This document shows, one piece after another, positions 34,141 through 44,185 of a DNA stretch of 64,000 nt. How positions within the stretch are numbered: the first letter of the stretch is position 1; the number at the start of each line of letters is the position of its first letter. The stretch is from NCBI RefSeq assembly GCF_001278035.1, contig NZ_CP009452.1, positions 529,501-593,500 on the forward strand, written 5' to 3'. The stretch comes from Sphingopyxis sp. 113P3. Lineage in GTDB: Bacteria; Pseudomonadota; Alphaproteobacteria; Sphingomonadales; Sphingomonadaceae. Both the position numbers and the translations under genes were made by a program. A model generated the notes under the pieces. That model made no database searches and had not been told where the DNA came from. It was given only the letters and a program-made list of their open reading frames with translations.

Positions 34141-34158
34141 GTTCGCAAGAATGCGAAC
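34141..34158 (+). promoter_or_regulatory. Leader hairpin upstream of the sufR start
   Basis: GTTCGCA at 34141-34147 and TGCGAAC at 34152-34158 form a perfect 7-bp stem with loop AGAA. It ends just before the GGGGAAA Shine-Dalgarno region of sufR (ATG at 34168). It could act as an mRNA structure modulating translation, or as a second DNA operator. No T-run follows, so it is not a terminator. Confidence 0.5.
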
Positions 34159-34167
34159 GGGGAAACG

Positions 34168-34659
34168 ATGCGACTGTCAAACCTTGCCGATTATGCCGTG
34201 GTGCTGATGAGCGCCGCCGCGCGACAGTGCGGATCGGTCCCGCTGCACGCGGCCTTGCTCGCTGAGCAGACCGGGATTCCTGGCCCCACTGCGCAAAAGC
34301 TGGTGAGCAGCCTTGCGCGCGCCGGTCTGCTTGTCGCCTCGCGTGGCAGCGGCGGCGGGGTACGGCTTGCGCGGCCTGCGGCCGCGATCAACGTCGCGGA
34401 GATTATCGAAGCGGTCGAGGGTCCGATTGCGTTGACGGCTTGCTGCGACGACGGCCGTCACGACTGCGGCTTTGAGGGCAGCTGTCAGGTGCAGCCGCAT
34501 TTCAGCGTCGTCAACGGTGCGGTGCGTGCAGCGCTTGCCGAGATCAGCCTGGCGAGCCTTGCCGTTGTCCCGGCCAGAGCGGGGCATGCTCGACAATCCG
34601 ATCCTGCCCCGGCCGGCAAGCCGGTAGCGGCTCCGGCCTTCGCCGGGACAACGAGTTAG
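34168..34659 (+). CDS. sufR: Rrf2-family Suf operon regulator (SufR/IscR-like)
   Basis: 163 residues. The N-terminal Rrf2 winged helix begins [18 protein letters not shown]. Three cluster-type cysteines occur in [20 protein letters not shown], the pattern used by Rrf2 regulators of suf operons. In known systems the cluster-bound protein represses and the apo form derepresses. The last 32 residues (from about [11 protein letters not shown]) are encoded by a dispersed palindromic repeat at 34563-34653, so the native C-terminus has been replaced or extended. sufB begins 4 bp after the stop. Confidence 0.85.
   Translation: MRLSNLADYAVVLMSAAARQCGSVPLHAALLAEQTGIPGPTAQKLVSSLARAGLLVASRGSGGGVRLARPAAAINVAEIIEAVEGPIALTACCDDGRHDCGFEGSCQVQPHFSVVNGAVRAALAEISLASLAVVPARAGHARQSDPAPAGKPVAAPAFAGTTS
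34563..34653 (+). repeat. Palindromic dispersed repeat inside the sufR 3' end
   Basis: A perfect 12-bp inverted repeat, CGTTGTCCCGGC (34563-34574) and GCCGGGACAACG (34642-34653), bounds a 91-bp unit. Inside lies another stem, CCGGC-AA-GCCGG (around 34613-34624). The translation (VVPARAG...PAFAGTT) has the wording typical of repeat units spread through proteobacterial genomes. It is in frame with sufR and provides its stop-proximal codons. Copy number elsewhere cannot be seen here. Confidence 0.75.
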
Positions 34660-34663
34660 AGAT

Positions 34664-36147
<1,484 letters not shown>

Positions 36148-36151
<4 letters not shown>

Positions 36152-36348
36152 TGTTTCGGTCGCACTTTCGCAGGCGGCGTCCGGTCGTATCGGGTTCGCA
36201 CCCGGAACTGGTCGCGAACCCCCATAACCAGATCGGCGGCGCACACGAATTTGTCGCAGTTCCGCAGGACGAGGCCCTGATGGTCAATGGCAGTCCCGTC
36301 CAGATTGAAGCCAATGAATACAGGATCGACGGCAATGCTAAGAATTGA
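36148..36348 (+). CDS. Small hypothetical protein between sufB and sufC
   Basis: 66 residues; the GTGATG start overlaps the sufB stop by 4 bp, a coupling junction like others in this operon. The Arg-rich N-terminus ([12 protein letters not shown]) is followed by a neutral region containing [27 protein letters not shown]. It ends 14 bp into sufC. I know no suf gene of this type. It may be a real species-specific peptide or merely a leader for sufC translation. Third-position GC is moderate, about two thirds, lower than neighbouring genes. Confidence 0.45.
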
Positions 36349-37078
36349 AAATCTCCACGCAACGGTCGCCGACAAGCCGATCCTGAAAGGGCTCTCACTC
36401 ACTATCAACGCGGGTGAAATCCACGCGATCATGGGCCCCAATGGCGCGGGCAAGTCGACGCTGTCCTATGTTCTTGGCGGGCGCCCCGGCTATGACGTCA
36501 CGGAGGGTTCAGCGACGTTTGAGGGGCAGGATCTGCTCGAGATGGAGCCGCACGAACGCGCCGCTGCCGGCCTTTTTCTGGGTTTTCAATATCCAGTCGA
36601 AATCCCCGGTGTCTCGAACGTCCAGTTTCTGCGCGAAAGTCTCAATGCCCAGCGCAAGGCACGCGGCGAGGAGCCGCTCTCGGGCGGCGATTTCCTGAAG
36701 GTCGCGCGCGAAAAGGCGGGACTCTTGAAGCTCGACATGGATATGCTCAAACGTCCGGTGAACGTCGGCTTTTCGGGCGGCGAAAAGAAGCGCAACGAGA
36801 TGGTGCAGATGGGCGTCCTCGACCCGAGGCTCGCGATTCTCGACGAAACCGACTCAGGTCTGGACATTGATGCGCTGCGCATCGTGGGCGACGGGATCAA
36901 TGCGATCATGCGCCGCCCGGACAAGGCGGTGCTGCTGATCACCCACTATCAGCGCTTGCTCGACTATGTAGAGCCCGATTTTGTCCACGTCCTCGCAGCT
37001 GGGCGCATCGTCAAGTCGGGCGGCGCAGAGCTCGCCCTCGAACTCGAACGCGAGGGCTATGCGGAGATCGCGGCTTGA
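36335..37078 (+). CDS. sufC: Fe-S assembly ATPase SufC
   Basis: 247 residues from the ATG at 36335. ABC-type ATPase motifs: Walker A GPNGAGKST, Q-loop LGFQYPVEIPGVSN typical of SufC, signature FSGGEKKRNEM, Walker B ILDETDSGLDIDAL, and H-loop LITHYQ. SufC powers the SufBCD scaffold. Its 5' end overlaps the small ORF; its TGA overlaps the sufD TTG start. Confidence 0.97.
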   Translation: MLRIENLHATVADKPILKGLSLTINAGEIHAIMGPNGAGKSTLSYVLGGRPGYDVTEGSATFEGQDLLEMEPHERAAAGLFLGFQYPVEIPGVSNVQFLRESLNAQRKARGEEPLSGGDFLKVAREKAGLLKLDMDMLKRPVNVGFSGGEKKRNEMVQMGVLDPRLAILDETDSGLDIDALRIVGDGINAIMRRPDKAVLLITHYQRLLDYVEPDFVHVLAAGRIVKSGGAELALELEREGYAEIAA

Positions 37079-37806
37079 CCATCACCGCTCTTCCGTCCCG
37101 CCGCGACGAAGCGTGGCGCTATAGCGACATCGAGGCGGTCGCTGCGGCGTGGCCGCTCGCTCCGGCCGAGACGATCGTCGTCCCCGCGGGCGGGGATTTT
37201 CGGCGGGCGATCGTGCAAGATGCCGGCACGATCCACCGGATCGAAATGAGCGTCGGCAAAAGCGCGGCTGCCTCGCTTCACATCCTCAATATTGGCGGAC
37301 TCTACGGTCGGATTGAAGTCGCCGTGACACTCCACGAAGGCGCCGACTTCACACTCGGCGCGGCGCAGATCGGGGGCGGCACACAGAATCTCGAGATCGT
37401 CACGACAATCATCCATGCCGAACCCGGCGCGACATCGCGGCAGAAGATACGCTCGGTTCTCGCCGGCACTGCGACCGGCACCTATCTCGGAAAGGTCGCG
37501 GTGGCGCGCGATGCGCAGCAGACCGACAGTGAGCAGAACGTGAAGGCGATGCTGCTCGACCGCAGTGCGACCGCCAATGCGAAGCCCGAGCTCGAGATCT
37601 TCGCGGACGACGTCAAGTGCGCGCACGGCTGCGCGATTGGCGAACTCGATGGCGAGGCGCTTTTCTATATGCAGTCGCGCGGGATGCCCCCCGCGGCGGC
37701 GAAGACGATATTGCTTCAGGCGTTCGTCGCCGGGGTGTTCGACGGGGCGTCGGATGAGGCACGGCTCCAGGACCTGGCGCTCGCAAAACTTGGAGAGCTG
37801 GTGTGA
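37075..37806 (+). CDS. sufD: Fe-S assembly scaffold SufD
   Basis: 243 residues, a shortened SufD as often found in alphaproteobacteria. The TTG start overlaps the sufC stop (TTGA). SufD hallmarks are RRDEAWRYSDIEAV near the start and the conserved C-terminal VKCAHGCAIGELDGEALFYMQSRGMPPAAAKTILLQAFVAGVF. It pairs with SufB in the SufBC2D complex. Its stop overlaps the sufS GTG. Confidence 0.93.
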   Translation: MTITALPSRRDEAWRYSDIEAVAAAWPLAPAETIVVPAGGDFRRAIVQDAGTIHRIEMSVGKSAAASLHILNIGGLYGRIEVAVTLHEGADFTLGAAQIGGGTQNLEIVTTIIHAEPGATSRQKIRSVLAGTATGTYLGKVAVARDAQQTDSEQNVKAMLLDRSATANAKPELEIFADDVKCAHGCAIGELDGEALFYMQSRGMPPAAAKTILLQAFVAGVFDGASDEARLQDLALAKLGELV

Positions 37807-38984
37807 GCACGAAAACCGCCGTTCGCGCGCTGCCCGATGTCCGCGCCGATTTTCCCGGTCTGACCCCCGGCTGGCACTATCTCGACACCGCGGCTACCGC
37901 GCAGAAGCCGCAGGCCGTGATTGACGCGACAGTGAAGGCGATGGGCCGCGACTACGCGACTGTTCATCGCGGCGTCTACGCGCGCTCGGCCGACATGACG
38001 CTCGCCTATGAGGCGGCCCGGCGGCGGATTGCGGCATTTATCGGCGCGCGCGAGCATGACGTCACCTTTGTGCGCGGGGCGACCGAGGCGATCAATCTGG
38101 TCGCCTACAGCCACCCCCGCAAGGGCCGGGTCCTGCTCTCAATTCTCGAACATCACAGCAATATCGTGCCGTGGCAGCTCGCGGGGTGGCAAGTCGATGT
38201 CTGCCCGCTGACCGAGGATGGGCGCATAGACCTTGTTGCGGCCGAAAAGCTGCTCACGGCTGAGCATAGCATGGTCGCCTTTGCCCATGTCTCGAATGTG
38301 CTCGGCAGCCCGCTCGATGTCGCGCGCGCGGCGGAACTTGCTCACCGCGTCGGCGCTGAACTCCTGATCGATGGGTGCCAGGCCGTGCCCCGATTGCCGG
38401 TCGACGTCGGGGCCTTGGGCTGCGACTATTATGTGTTTTCCGGGCACAAGCTTTATGGCCCCACCGGGATCGGGGTACTTTGGAGCAACAAGCTCGAGGC
38501 GCTGCCGCCGTGGCAGGGTGGCGGGTCGATGATCGACCGCGTGACCTTCGAGAAGACGAGCTATGCTCCGGCTCCAACCCGCTTCGAGGCCGGAACGCCG
38601 GCGATCGTCGAGGCGCTGGCGCTGGCCGAAGCGGTGGAATATGTCGCGCAGCAAGGGGTCGAGGCGATCCACGCGCATGAATGCGCGCTGGTGGCATCGC
38701 TGCGCGATCAGCTTGCGCGCAAGAATAGCATTACCCTTTTTGGCCCCGCGAACAGCGCAGGGATCGTGAGCTTTGCGATGGCGGGGGTGCACCCTCACGA
38801 TATCGGAACGATCCTGGACGAGAATGGGGTCGCTATCCGCGCCGGACACCATTGCGCGCAGCCGCTGATGGACCATCTGGGTGTGCCGGCCACGGCGCGG
38901 GCAAGCTTCGGACTTTACAGCAATCAGGATGATGTGACCGCGCTGATCGAAGGGCTGGCGCGCGTCGAAAGGATTTTCGGATGA
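37803..38984 (+). CDS. sufS: Cysteine desulfurase SufS
   Basis: 393 residues; the GTG start overlaps the sufD stop (GTGA). Group II desulfurase features: YLDTAATAQKPQAVIDA, ATEAINLVAYS, the PLP-binding Lys in FSGHKLYGPTGIGVLW, and the catalytic Cys in IRAGHHCAQPLMDHLG. It takes sulfur from cysteine as a persulfide for SufBCD. No sufE is in the operon, so the sulfur acceptor lies elsewhere or is dispensable. The stop overlaps sufT. Confidence 0.97.
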   Translation: MSTKTAVRALPDVRADFPGLTPGWHYLDTAATAQKPQAVIDATVKAMGRDYATVHRGVYARSADMTLAYEAARRRIAAFIGAREHDVTFVRGATEAINLVAYSHPRKGRVLLSILEHHSNIVPWQLAGWQVDVCPLTEDGRIDLVAAEKLLTAEHSMVAFAHVSNVLGSPLDVARAAELAHRVGAELLIDGCQAVPRLPVDVGALGCDYYVFSGHKLYGPTGIGVLWSNKLEALPPWQGGGSMIDRVTFEKTSYAPAPTRFEAGTPAIVEALALAEAVEYVAQQGVEAIHAHECALVASLRDQLARKNSITLFGPANSAGIVSFAMAGVHPHDIGTILDENGVAIRAGHHCAQPLMDHLGVPATARASFGLYSNQDDVTALIEGLARVERIFG

Positions 38985-39451
38985 ACGAGGAACGCACGAT
39001 TCGGGTCGAGGAAGTGGAAAGCGTGTCGCCGCCGCCGAAGGCGCGCGTCGAGGACGCCGAGCCCGCTGCCGACAAGCTCGAGCGCAAGCGCGATTATCTG
39101 GAGGGTTTTCTTGCCGCAAAGCCGGCCGAGGTTGATCCGCACGGGGTCGGCGGCGACCTTTACGAAGCCGTGGTGAACGCGCTCAAGGATATCTACGACC
39201 CTGAAATCCCGGTGAATATCTATGATCTTGGGCTCATCTACAATGTCGAGATCAACGACGGCCACGTGATGATCACCATGACACTGACGACGCCGCATTG
39301 CCCGGTCGCAGAATCAATGCCCGGCGAGGTTGAACTTCGCGTTGGCGCGGTGCCCGGGGTCGGCGATGCCGAGGTTAACCTTGTGTGGGATCCGCCCTGG
39401 AGTCCTGCGAGCATGAGTGATGAAGCGCGTCTTGAACTGGGGATGCTGTAA
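38981..39451 (+). CDS. sufT: SUF system protein SufT (DUF59/MIP18)
   Basis: 156 residues; the ATG overlaps the sufS stop. The N-terminal 60 residues are charged and variable. The MIP18/DUF59 core follows: LKDIYDPEIPVNIYDLGLIYNVEI, then VMITMTLTTPHCPVAESMPGEVE, and VNLVWDPPWSPASMSDEARLELGML. SufT helps mature Fe-S proteins, especially when demand is high. Downstream is a repeat-like gap before sufA. Confidence 0.93.
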   Translation: MNEERTIRVEEVESVSPPPKARVEDAEPAADKLERKRDYLEGFLAAKPAEVDPHGVGGDLYEAVVNALKDIYDPEIPVNIYDLGLIYNVEINDGHVMITMTLTTPHCPVAESMPGEVELRVGAVPGVGDAEVNLVWDPPWSPASMSDEARLELGML

Positions 39452-39556
39452 CCGCCCTCCCGCCCTTTCGGGGGTTGGGGGTGGGCGCAGCGTCAAACCA
39501 TCCCTATATAAAGCCGAGTGACCGCCCACCTCTCCCGCGATCGCGGGAGGAGGGAG
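39452..39556 (+). repeat. GC-rich palindromic repeat upstream of sufA
   Basis: The 105-bp gap between sufT and sufA starts with CCCTCCCGCCCTTTCGGGGG and ends with a perfect 18-bp palindrome CTCCCGCGATCGCGGGAG (39532-39549) followed by GAGGGAG. The related ends suggest a dispersed hairpin unit. Its right edge supplies the Shine-Dalgarno purines of sufA. A TATATA box lies inside at 39505-39510, sharing CCTATATAA with the sufR promoter. Confidence 0.55.
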
Positions 39557-39922
39557 ATGATGATTATGACCGATACCCAGACCCGCATCCGTCCTGCCGC
39601 AGTGACGCTCACTCCCGCCGCGGAGGCGCGGATTGCGAAGCTGATGGCGTCAGCGCCCGAGGGCGCCATCGGCGTCAAGCTGTCGACCCCCCGGCGCGGC
39701 TGCTCGGGGCTCGCCTATTCGGTCGATTATGTCACCGAGGCCGACCGATTCGACGAGAAGATCGAAACCCCGGGTGGAACCTTCTACATCGATGGTGCTT
39801 CGGTCCTCTACTTGATCGGCAGCGTCATGGACTGGGTGGAGGATGACTTCTCCGCAGGATTCGTCTTCGAAAACCCCAATGCAAAGGGCGCGTGCGGCTG
39901 CGGCGAGAGCTTCACCGTATAG
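39557..39922 (+). CDS. sufA: Fe-S cluster carrier, SufA/ErpA type
   Basis: 121 residues from the ATG at 39557; further ATGs at 39560 and 39566 are equally possible given GGAGGAGGG upstream. The A-type carrier pattern is present: VTLTPAAEARIAKLM, then a Cys in TPRRGCSGLAY and the pair in GACGCGESF, the three cluster ligands. It transfers clusters to target proteins. It is the last suf gene; whether it has its own promoter or is read through from sufT is unclear. Confidence 0.93.
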   Translation: MMIMTDTQTRIRPAAVTLTPAAEARIAKLMASAPEGAIGVKLSTPRRGCSGLAYSVDYVTEADRFDEKIETPGGTFYIDGASVLYLIGSVMDWVEDDFSAGFVFENPNAKGACGCGESFTV

Positions 39923-39993
39923 AAGACGAAACAGGGAGTTCTCCCGTGCCGCCGGACTTGCGCAGCCGGGGCCCTCGCGCCAATGTCGCGCGC

Positions 39994-41688
39994 ATGATCA
40001 AGCGACTCCTTGCGGCCTTCAGCCTGTTTGTCATCGTCCTTCCGTCGCTCGCCGCGGCGCAGGGTGTCACCTCTTCTGCCGATCCGCGCGCGACCGAGGC
40101 CGGGCGCGAGATACTGGAAAAGGGCGGCTCGGCCGCCGATGCCCAAATGGCGATGATGCTGGTCCTGACTCTGGTGGAGCCGCAGTCGAGCGGCGTCGGC
40201 GGCGGCGGGTTCTTCCTGTATCACGATGCCAGGACGGGCGAGATCACGACGATCGACGGCCGCGAAACGGCGCCTGATGCTGCGAAGCCCGATCGCTTCC
40301 TCGGCAAGGACGGCAAGCCGCGGGGCTTCATGGATGTCGTCCCCGGCGGGCTTTCGGTGGGCGTTCCTGGCAATATTCGCCTGATGCAGGAGGTGCACAA
40401 GCGCTGGGGCAAGCTGCCTTGGGCTGATCTCTTCGCACCGGCGATTGCACTTGCAGACAAGGGCTTCGAGGTCACCCCCGTCCTCCACAATCTGATGAAC
40501 AGCTATGCCGATGTCTGGAAGGATTTTCCCGAGATACGCGCGATCTACTATGTCGATGACAAGCCCGCGCCGGTGGGAACGGTCATCAAGAATCCCGCCT
40601 ATGCAACGATGCTCCGTGAGGTGGCGGCGCGGGGCCCCGACGCTTTTTACAGCGGCGCCAATGCGCAGGCTATCGTCAAGGCGGTGACGCAGGCGCCGCG
40701 GAACCCAGCGAAGATGACGCTTGCCGACCTTGCAGCCTACCAGGCGAAGGAGCGACCCGCGATCTGTACGACCTACCGCATTTACAAAGTTTGCGGCATG
40801 GCGCCCCCCTCGTCGGGCGCGACCACGGTATTCGGCATTCTGGGCATGCTCGAAGCCTATGACATGAAGGCGATGGGCAAGGATAATGTGATGAGCTGGC
40901 ATCTGCTCGCCGAGGCGATGCAGCTCGCCTATGCCGATCGCGGACACTATCTTGGCGATAGTGATTTCGTGGACGTTCCAGTGAAGGGTCTGCTCGACAA
41001 GCAGTATCTCGCCGCCCGCCGCATGCTGATATCGCCCTATGGGGTGCGCAGCACCTATCCGGTCGGCACGCCGCCGGGTGCCGAGCCGCGCACGCCATCA
41101 GGCCCGGTCGCCGAACATGGAACGACCCATTTTGTCGCGGTCGACCGTGAAGGAAATGTCGCGTCGATGACCTCGACCGTCGAGTCGATCTTTGGCAGCC
41201 ATCTGGTCGCCAACGGCTATGTGCTTAACAACGAACTCACCGATTTCACCTTTGCGAGCGAGCAGGACGGCAAACCCGTTGCCAACCGGGTCGAAGCGGG
41301 CAAGCGGCCGCTCTCCTCGATGTCGCCCACGATCGTCTATGGCCCCGATGGTCAGCCGATCCTCGCTCTCGGTTCGGCGGGCGGCAAGCGTATCATCATG
41401 CATGTGACCAAGACGCTGATCGGCGTTCTCGACTGGGGGCTGACCGCGGAACAGGCGATCGCGCTCCCCAATCTCTTCTTCGACGAGCAAGGCGCAATCA
41501 TCGAGGATAATGCAATGGGCAAGATCCTCGCGCAGCAATCGGCCGTGTTCGGCAAGCCGATCCGTCCCGCGAATTTCGGGTCGAAGGTCAATGCCGCCGA
41601 GCGAACGCCGACAGGCTGGCGCGGCGCCGCCGATCCGCGTACGCCCGGTAGCTGGGCGTACGCCGATCCGACGGCTGCCGCCGAATAA
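39994..41688 (+). CDS. ggt: Gamma-glutamyltransferase
   Basis: 564 residues from the ATG at 39994, which opens a clean signal peptide (LLAAFSLFVIVLPSLAAAQ); a GTG at 39946 after GGGAG is an alternative start. The GGT fold is seen in PQSSGVGGGGFFLYHDAR, and the autocleavage/nucleophile site is TTH in AEHGTTHFVAVD (Thr about residue 377). The C-terminal PLSSMSPTIVY is conserved. It is an N-terminal nucleophile hydrolase exported to the periplasm that cleaves glutathione and other gamma-glutamyl compounds. Confidence 0.94.
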   Translation: MIKRLLAAFSLFVIVLPSLAAAQGVTSSADPRATEAGREILEKGGSAADAQMAMMLVLTLVEPQSSGVGGGGFFLYHDARTGEITTIDGRETAPDAAKPDRFLGKDGKPRGFMDVVPGGLSVGVPGNIRLMQEVHKRWGKLPWADLFAPAIALADKGFEVTPVLHNLMNSYADVWKDFPEIRAIYYVDDKPAPVGTVIKNPAYATMLREVAARGPDAFYSGANAQAIVKAVTQAPRNPAKMTLADLAAYQAKERPAICTTYRIYKVCGMAPPSSGATTVFGILGMLEAYDMKAMGKDNVMSWHLLAEAMQLAYADRGHYLGDSDFVDVPVKGLLDKQYLAARRMLISPYGVRSTYPVGTPPGAEPRTPSGPVAEHGTTHFVAVDREGNVASMTSTVESIFGSHLVANGYVLNNELTDFTFASEQDGKPVANRVEAGKRPLSSMSPTIVYGPDGQPILALGSAGGKRIIMHVTKTLIGVLDWGLTAEQAIALPNLFFDEQGAIIEDNAMGKILAQQSAVFGKPIRPANFGSKVNAAERTPTGWRGAADPRTPGSWAYADPTAAAE

Positions 41689-41724
41689 TATCCAGGCGAC
41701 TTATCCTCCCGGGAGAGAAGAGGC

Positions 41725-43554
41725 ATGAAGCTTGAAAATCCGCATCTCGACCATTTCCCGAGTCTGGTCGCGATGTTCTTCGACCGCGCGACGCGCGGCG
41801 GTGACGACCCGTTCCTGTGGCGCAAGGTGGATCGCGCGTGGCAACCGCTGAGTTGGCGGCAGGTTGCGCATCAGGTGGCGGCACTCGCGCACAATTTGCG
41901 CGAATTGGGGTTGAAAGAGGGCGACCGGGTGGTGCTGGTCAGCGAAAATCGACCCGAATTCTGCATCGCGGACCTTGGCATCATGGCCGCAGGCTGCATC
42001 ACCGTTCCGACCTACACAACCAACACGGAGCGTGATCACCAGCATATTCTGGACAACAGCGGTGCGCGCGCGGTGATCGTGTCGACCGCCAAGCTTGCGC
42101 GCGTGCTGATGCCCGCCGTCTTGCGCTCAAACGCCAATATCGTGGTCAGCATGGAGTCGCTGCGCGTGGGCCAGCAGGGCGACGTCCGGGTGCTCGACTG
42201 GGGCCCGCTCGTCGCGGGTGGCGAAGCGCATCTGGAGTATGCAAGGGCGCGGGGGCTCACGATGAAGCGCGAGGATCTTGCCTGCCTCATCTACACGAGC
42301 GGCACTGGCGGCGCCCCGCGCGGGGTGATGCAGCATCATGGCGCCATTCTGCACAATGGCGCCGGTGCGGCCGAGATTCTGGTCAATGACTTCGGGATCG
42401 GCGACGAAGAGGTGTTCCTCTCCTTCCTGCCGCTCAGCCACGCCTATGAGCATTCCGGCGGACAGTTCCTGCCGATCATGGTTGGCGCACAAATATATTA
42501 CAGCGAGGGACTCGAGAAGCTCGTCTCGAACATCGAGGAGACAAAGCCGACGATCATGGTCGTCGTCCCGCGTTTGTTTGAGGTCATCCGCGCCCGGATG
42601 ATCAAGTCGGTCGAAAAGCAGGGCAAGCTTGCAAACTGGATGCTCTCGCAGGCGCTGCGTGTCGGCGAGAAGGATTATGAACGCCGCATGGGTCTTCTCG
42701 ATCGCCCGGTCGATCTTATCCTCAACAAGCTTTTCCGGCCCAAGATCCAGCAGCGCTTCGGTGGCCGGATGAAGGCGCTGGTCTCGGGCGGGGCGCCTCT
42801 CAACCCCGAAATCGGTGTATTCTTCCACTCGATCGGCCTCACGCTGCTTCAGGGCTATGGTCAGACCGAGGCGGGGCCGGTGATCAGTTGCAACCGCCCG
42901 TCGGCGGGGCTCAAGATGGATACGGTCGGCCCGCCGCTCATGAATACCGAGGTGCGGATTGCCGATGATGGAGAGATTTGTGTGCGCGGCGAACTCGTCA
43001 TGCAGGGCTATTGGCGCAATGAGGCGGAAACCCAGCGGGTTCTCGTCCCCGATCCCGCCGAACCCGACAAGGGGCCGTGGCTCCACACCGGGGACATCGG
43101 CCATATCGACCCCAAGGGCCGCATCGTCATTACCGACCGCAAGAAGGATCTGATCGTCAACGACAAGGGGGACAATGTCTCCCCGCAGCGGGTCGAGGGC
43201 ATGCTGACGCTCCAGCCCGAAATTCTCCAGGCGATGGTCTATGGCGACAAGCGCCCGCACCTCGTCGGCATCCTCGTTCCCGACCCCGAATGGGCGGCCG
43301 AATGGGCCGAGGCCGAGGGGCTGCCCCGGGAGCTTGAGCTGCTGCGCGAGCATGAAAAATTCCGCGCCGCGGTGCGCTCGGCGGTCGATCGTGTGAATGA
43401 CCAGCTTTCCGTCATCGAAAAGGTACGAAAATTCGATTTCGCCGACGAACCCTTCACGATCGAGAATGAGCAGATGACGCCTTCGATGAAGATCCGCCGC
43501 CATGTGCTGAAAGAGGTCTATGCGGGCAAGATCGCAGCGCTGTACGGGAGTTAG
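41725..43554 (+). CDS. AMP-dependent acyl-CoA synthetase (long-chain type)
   Basis: 609 residues with GAGAAGAGG just before the ATG. The AMP-binding motif is YTSGTGGAPRGVM, a slight variant of TSGTTGXPKG. Also visible are LPLSHAYEH, YGQTEAGPVIS, and HTGDIGHIDPKGRIVITDRKKDLIVNDKGDNVSP with the hinge. It activates fatty acids to acyl-CoA, resembling FadD15-type long-chain ligases. Cytoplasmic. It stands alone, with no adjacent beta-oxidation gene. Confidence 0.92.
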   Translation: MKLENPHLDHFPSLVAMFFDRATRGGDDPFLWRKVDRAWQPLSWRQVAHQVAALAHNLRELGLKEGDRVVLVSENRPEFCIADLGIMAAGCITVPTYTTNTERDHQHILDNSGARAVIVSTAKLARVLMPAVLRSNANIVVSMESLRVGQQGDVRVLDWGPLVAGGEAHLEYARARGLTMKREDLACLIYTSGTGGAPRGVMQHHGAILHNGAGAAEILVNDFGIGDEEVFLSFLPLSHAYEHSGGQFLPIMVGAQIYYSEGLEKLVSNIEETKPTIMVVVPRLFEVIRARMIKSVEKQGKLANWMLSQALRVGEKDYERRMGLLDRPVDLILNKLFRPKIQQRFGGRMKALVSGGAPLNPEIGVFFHSIGLTLLQGYGQTEAGPVISCNRPSAGLKMDTVGPPLMNTEVRIADDGEICVRGELVMQGYWRNEAETQRVLVPDPAEPDKGPWLHTGDIGHIDPKGRIVITDRKKDLIVNDKGDNVSPQRVEGMLTLQPEILQAMVYGDKRPHLVGILVPDPEWAAEWAEAEGLPRELELLREHEKFRAAVRSAVDRVNDQLSVIEKVRKFDFADEPFTIENEQMTPSMKIRRHVLKEVYAGKIAALYGS

Positions 43555-43663
43555 ACGAACTCGGGTCCGTCGCCTGCCGGGACGTAGGTCTTGCAATTGG
43601 CAGGCGGGCTGCGACCCGAAGAGCTCGGCGCAAACCGGGCCCGCCTGCCGCTGAACCGGGGGC

Positions 43664-44113
43664 TCAGCCGGCGTCCCCCGCCGGTTTGCGATAGGGGACG
43701 AAGTCGCCGAAGACGCAGGTCGGGCCGCGGATACCGCTCGAGCGGTCGACCAGGTGGAAGAAATCCCCATTGCAGACTTGCGATCCGAACTGCTTGATCA
43801 CCATGATGTCGCTGTCGCGCGCGAGGCCCGGGCAACTTCCCTTAAGGTCGTTACGGTAAACGAGATTGCTTCCAGAGCGGTAGAGCAGAATGGTGTCCGA
43901 CACGCGGATCGCGTCGTTGGTCCGGAAGCCTGGGAGGCATTTTTCAGGGGCGCCTGCCACCTTGCCTGCGAGCTGCTTGTCGAGCGTCTCGGCCTGTTTG
44001 GGCGTGAGCGCTGCCGCTCCTGCCTCGGCCGTGCCGGACGGCGCGCAGCTTGCGAGAATCGGGCCGGTTGCCGTCATCAACGCGGCGGCGCAGAGGAGAT
44101 TCCATTGAGCCAT
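43664..44113 (-). CDS. Hypothetical lipoprotein (DUF6491-like)
   Basis: 149 residues from the ATG at 44113 with GGAG 7 bp upstream. A signal with lipobox LASC suggests lipidation. The remainder has four cysteines and the pattern CLPGFRTNDAIRVSDTILLYRSGSNLVYRNDLKGSCPGL...VCNGDFFHLVDRSSGIRGPTCVFGDFVPY, which resembles DUF6491 proteins. Function unknown. The 109 bp to the acyl-CoA ligase stop hold only convergent noncoding sequence. Confidence 0.7.
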   Translation of the reverse strand: MAQWNLLCAAALMTATGPILASCAPSGTAEAGAAALTPKQAETLDKQLAGKVAGAPEKCLPGFRTNDAIRVSDTILLYRSGSNLVYRNDLKGSCPGLARDSDIMVIKQFGSQVCNGDFFHLVDRSSGIRGPTCVFGDFVPYRKPAGDAG

Positions 44114-44185
44114 GATCACACTCCTTGCACTATGCGGGGGCCGTAAAGCCTACCCAATGAATGGGGGCTGAAATGGCGGGCGATG

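Noticed and set aside
39904..39950. Possible GTG-started extension of the gamma-glutamyltransferase
   Set aside because: Not rejected outright, but the ATG at 39994 gives a standard signal peptide and was preferred.
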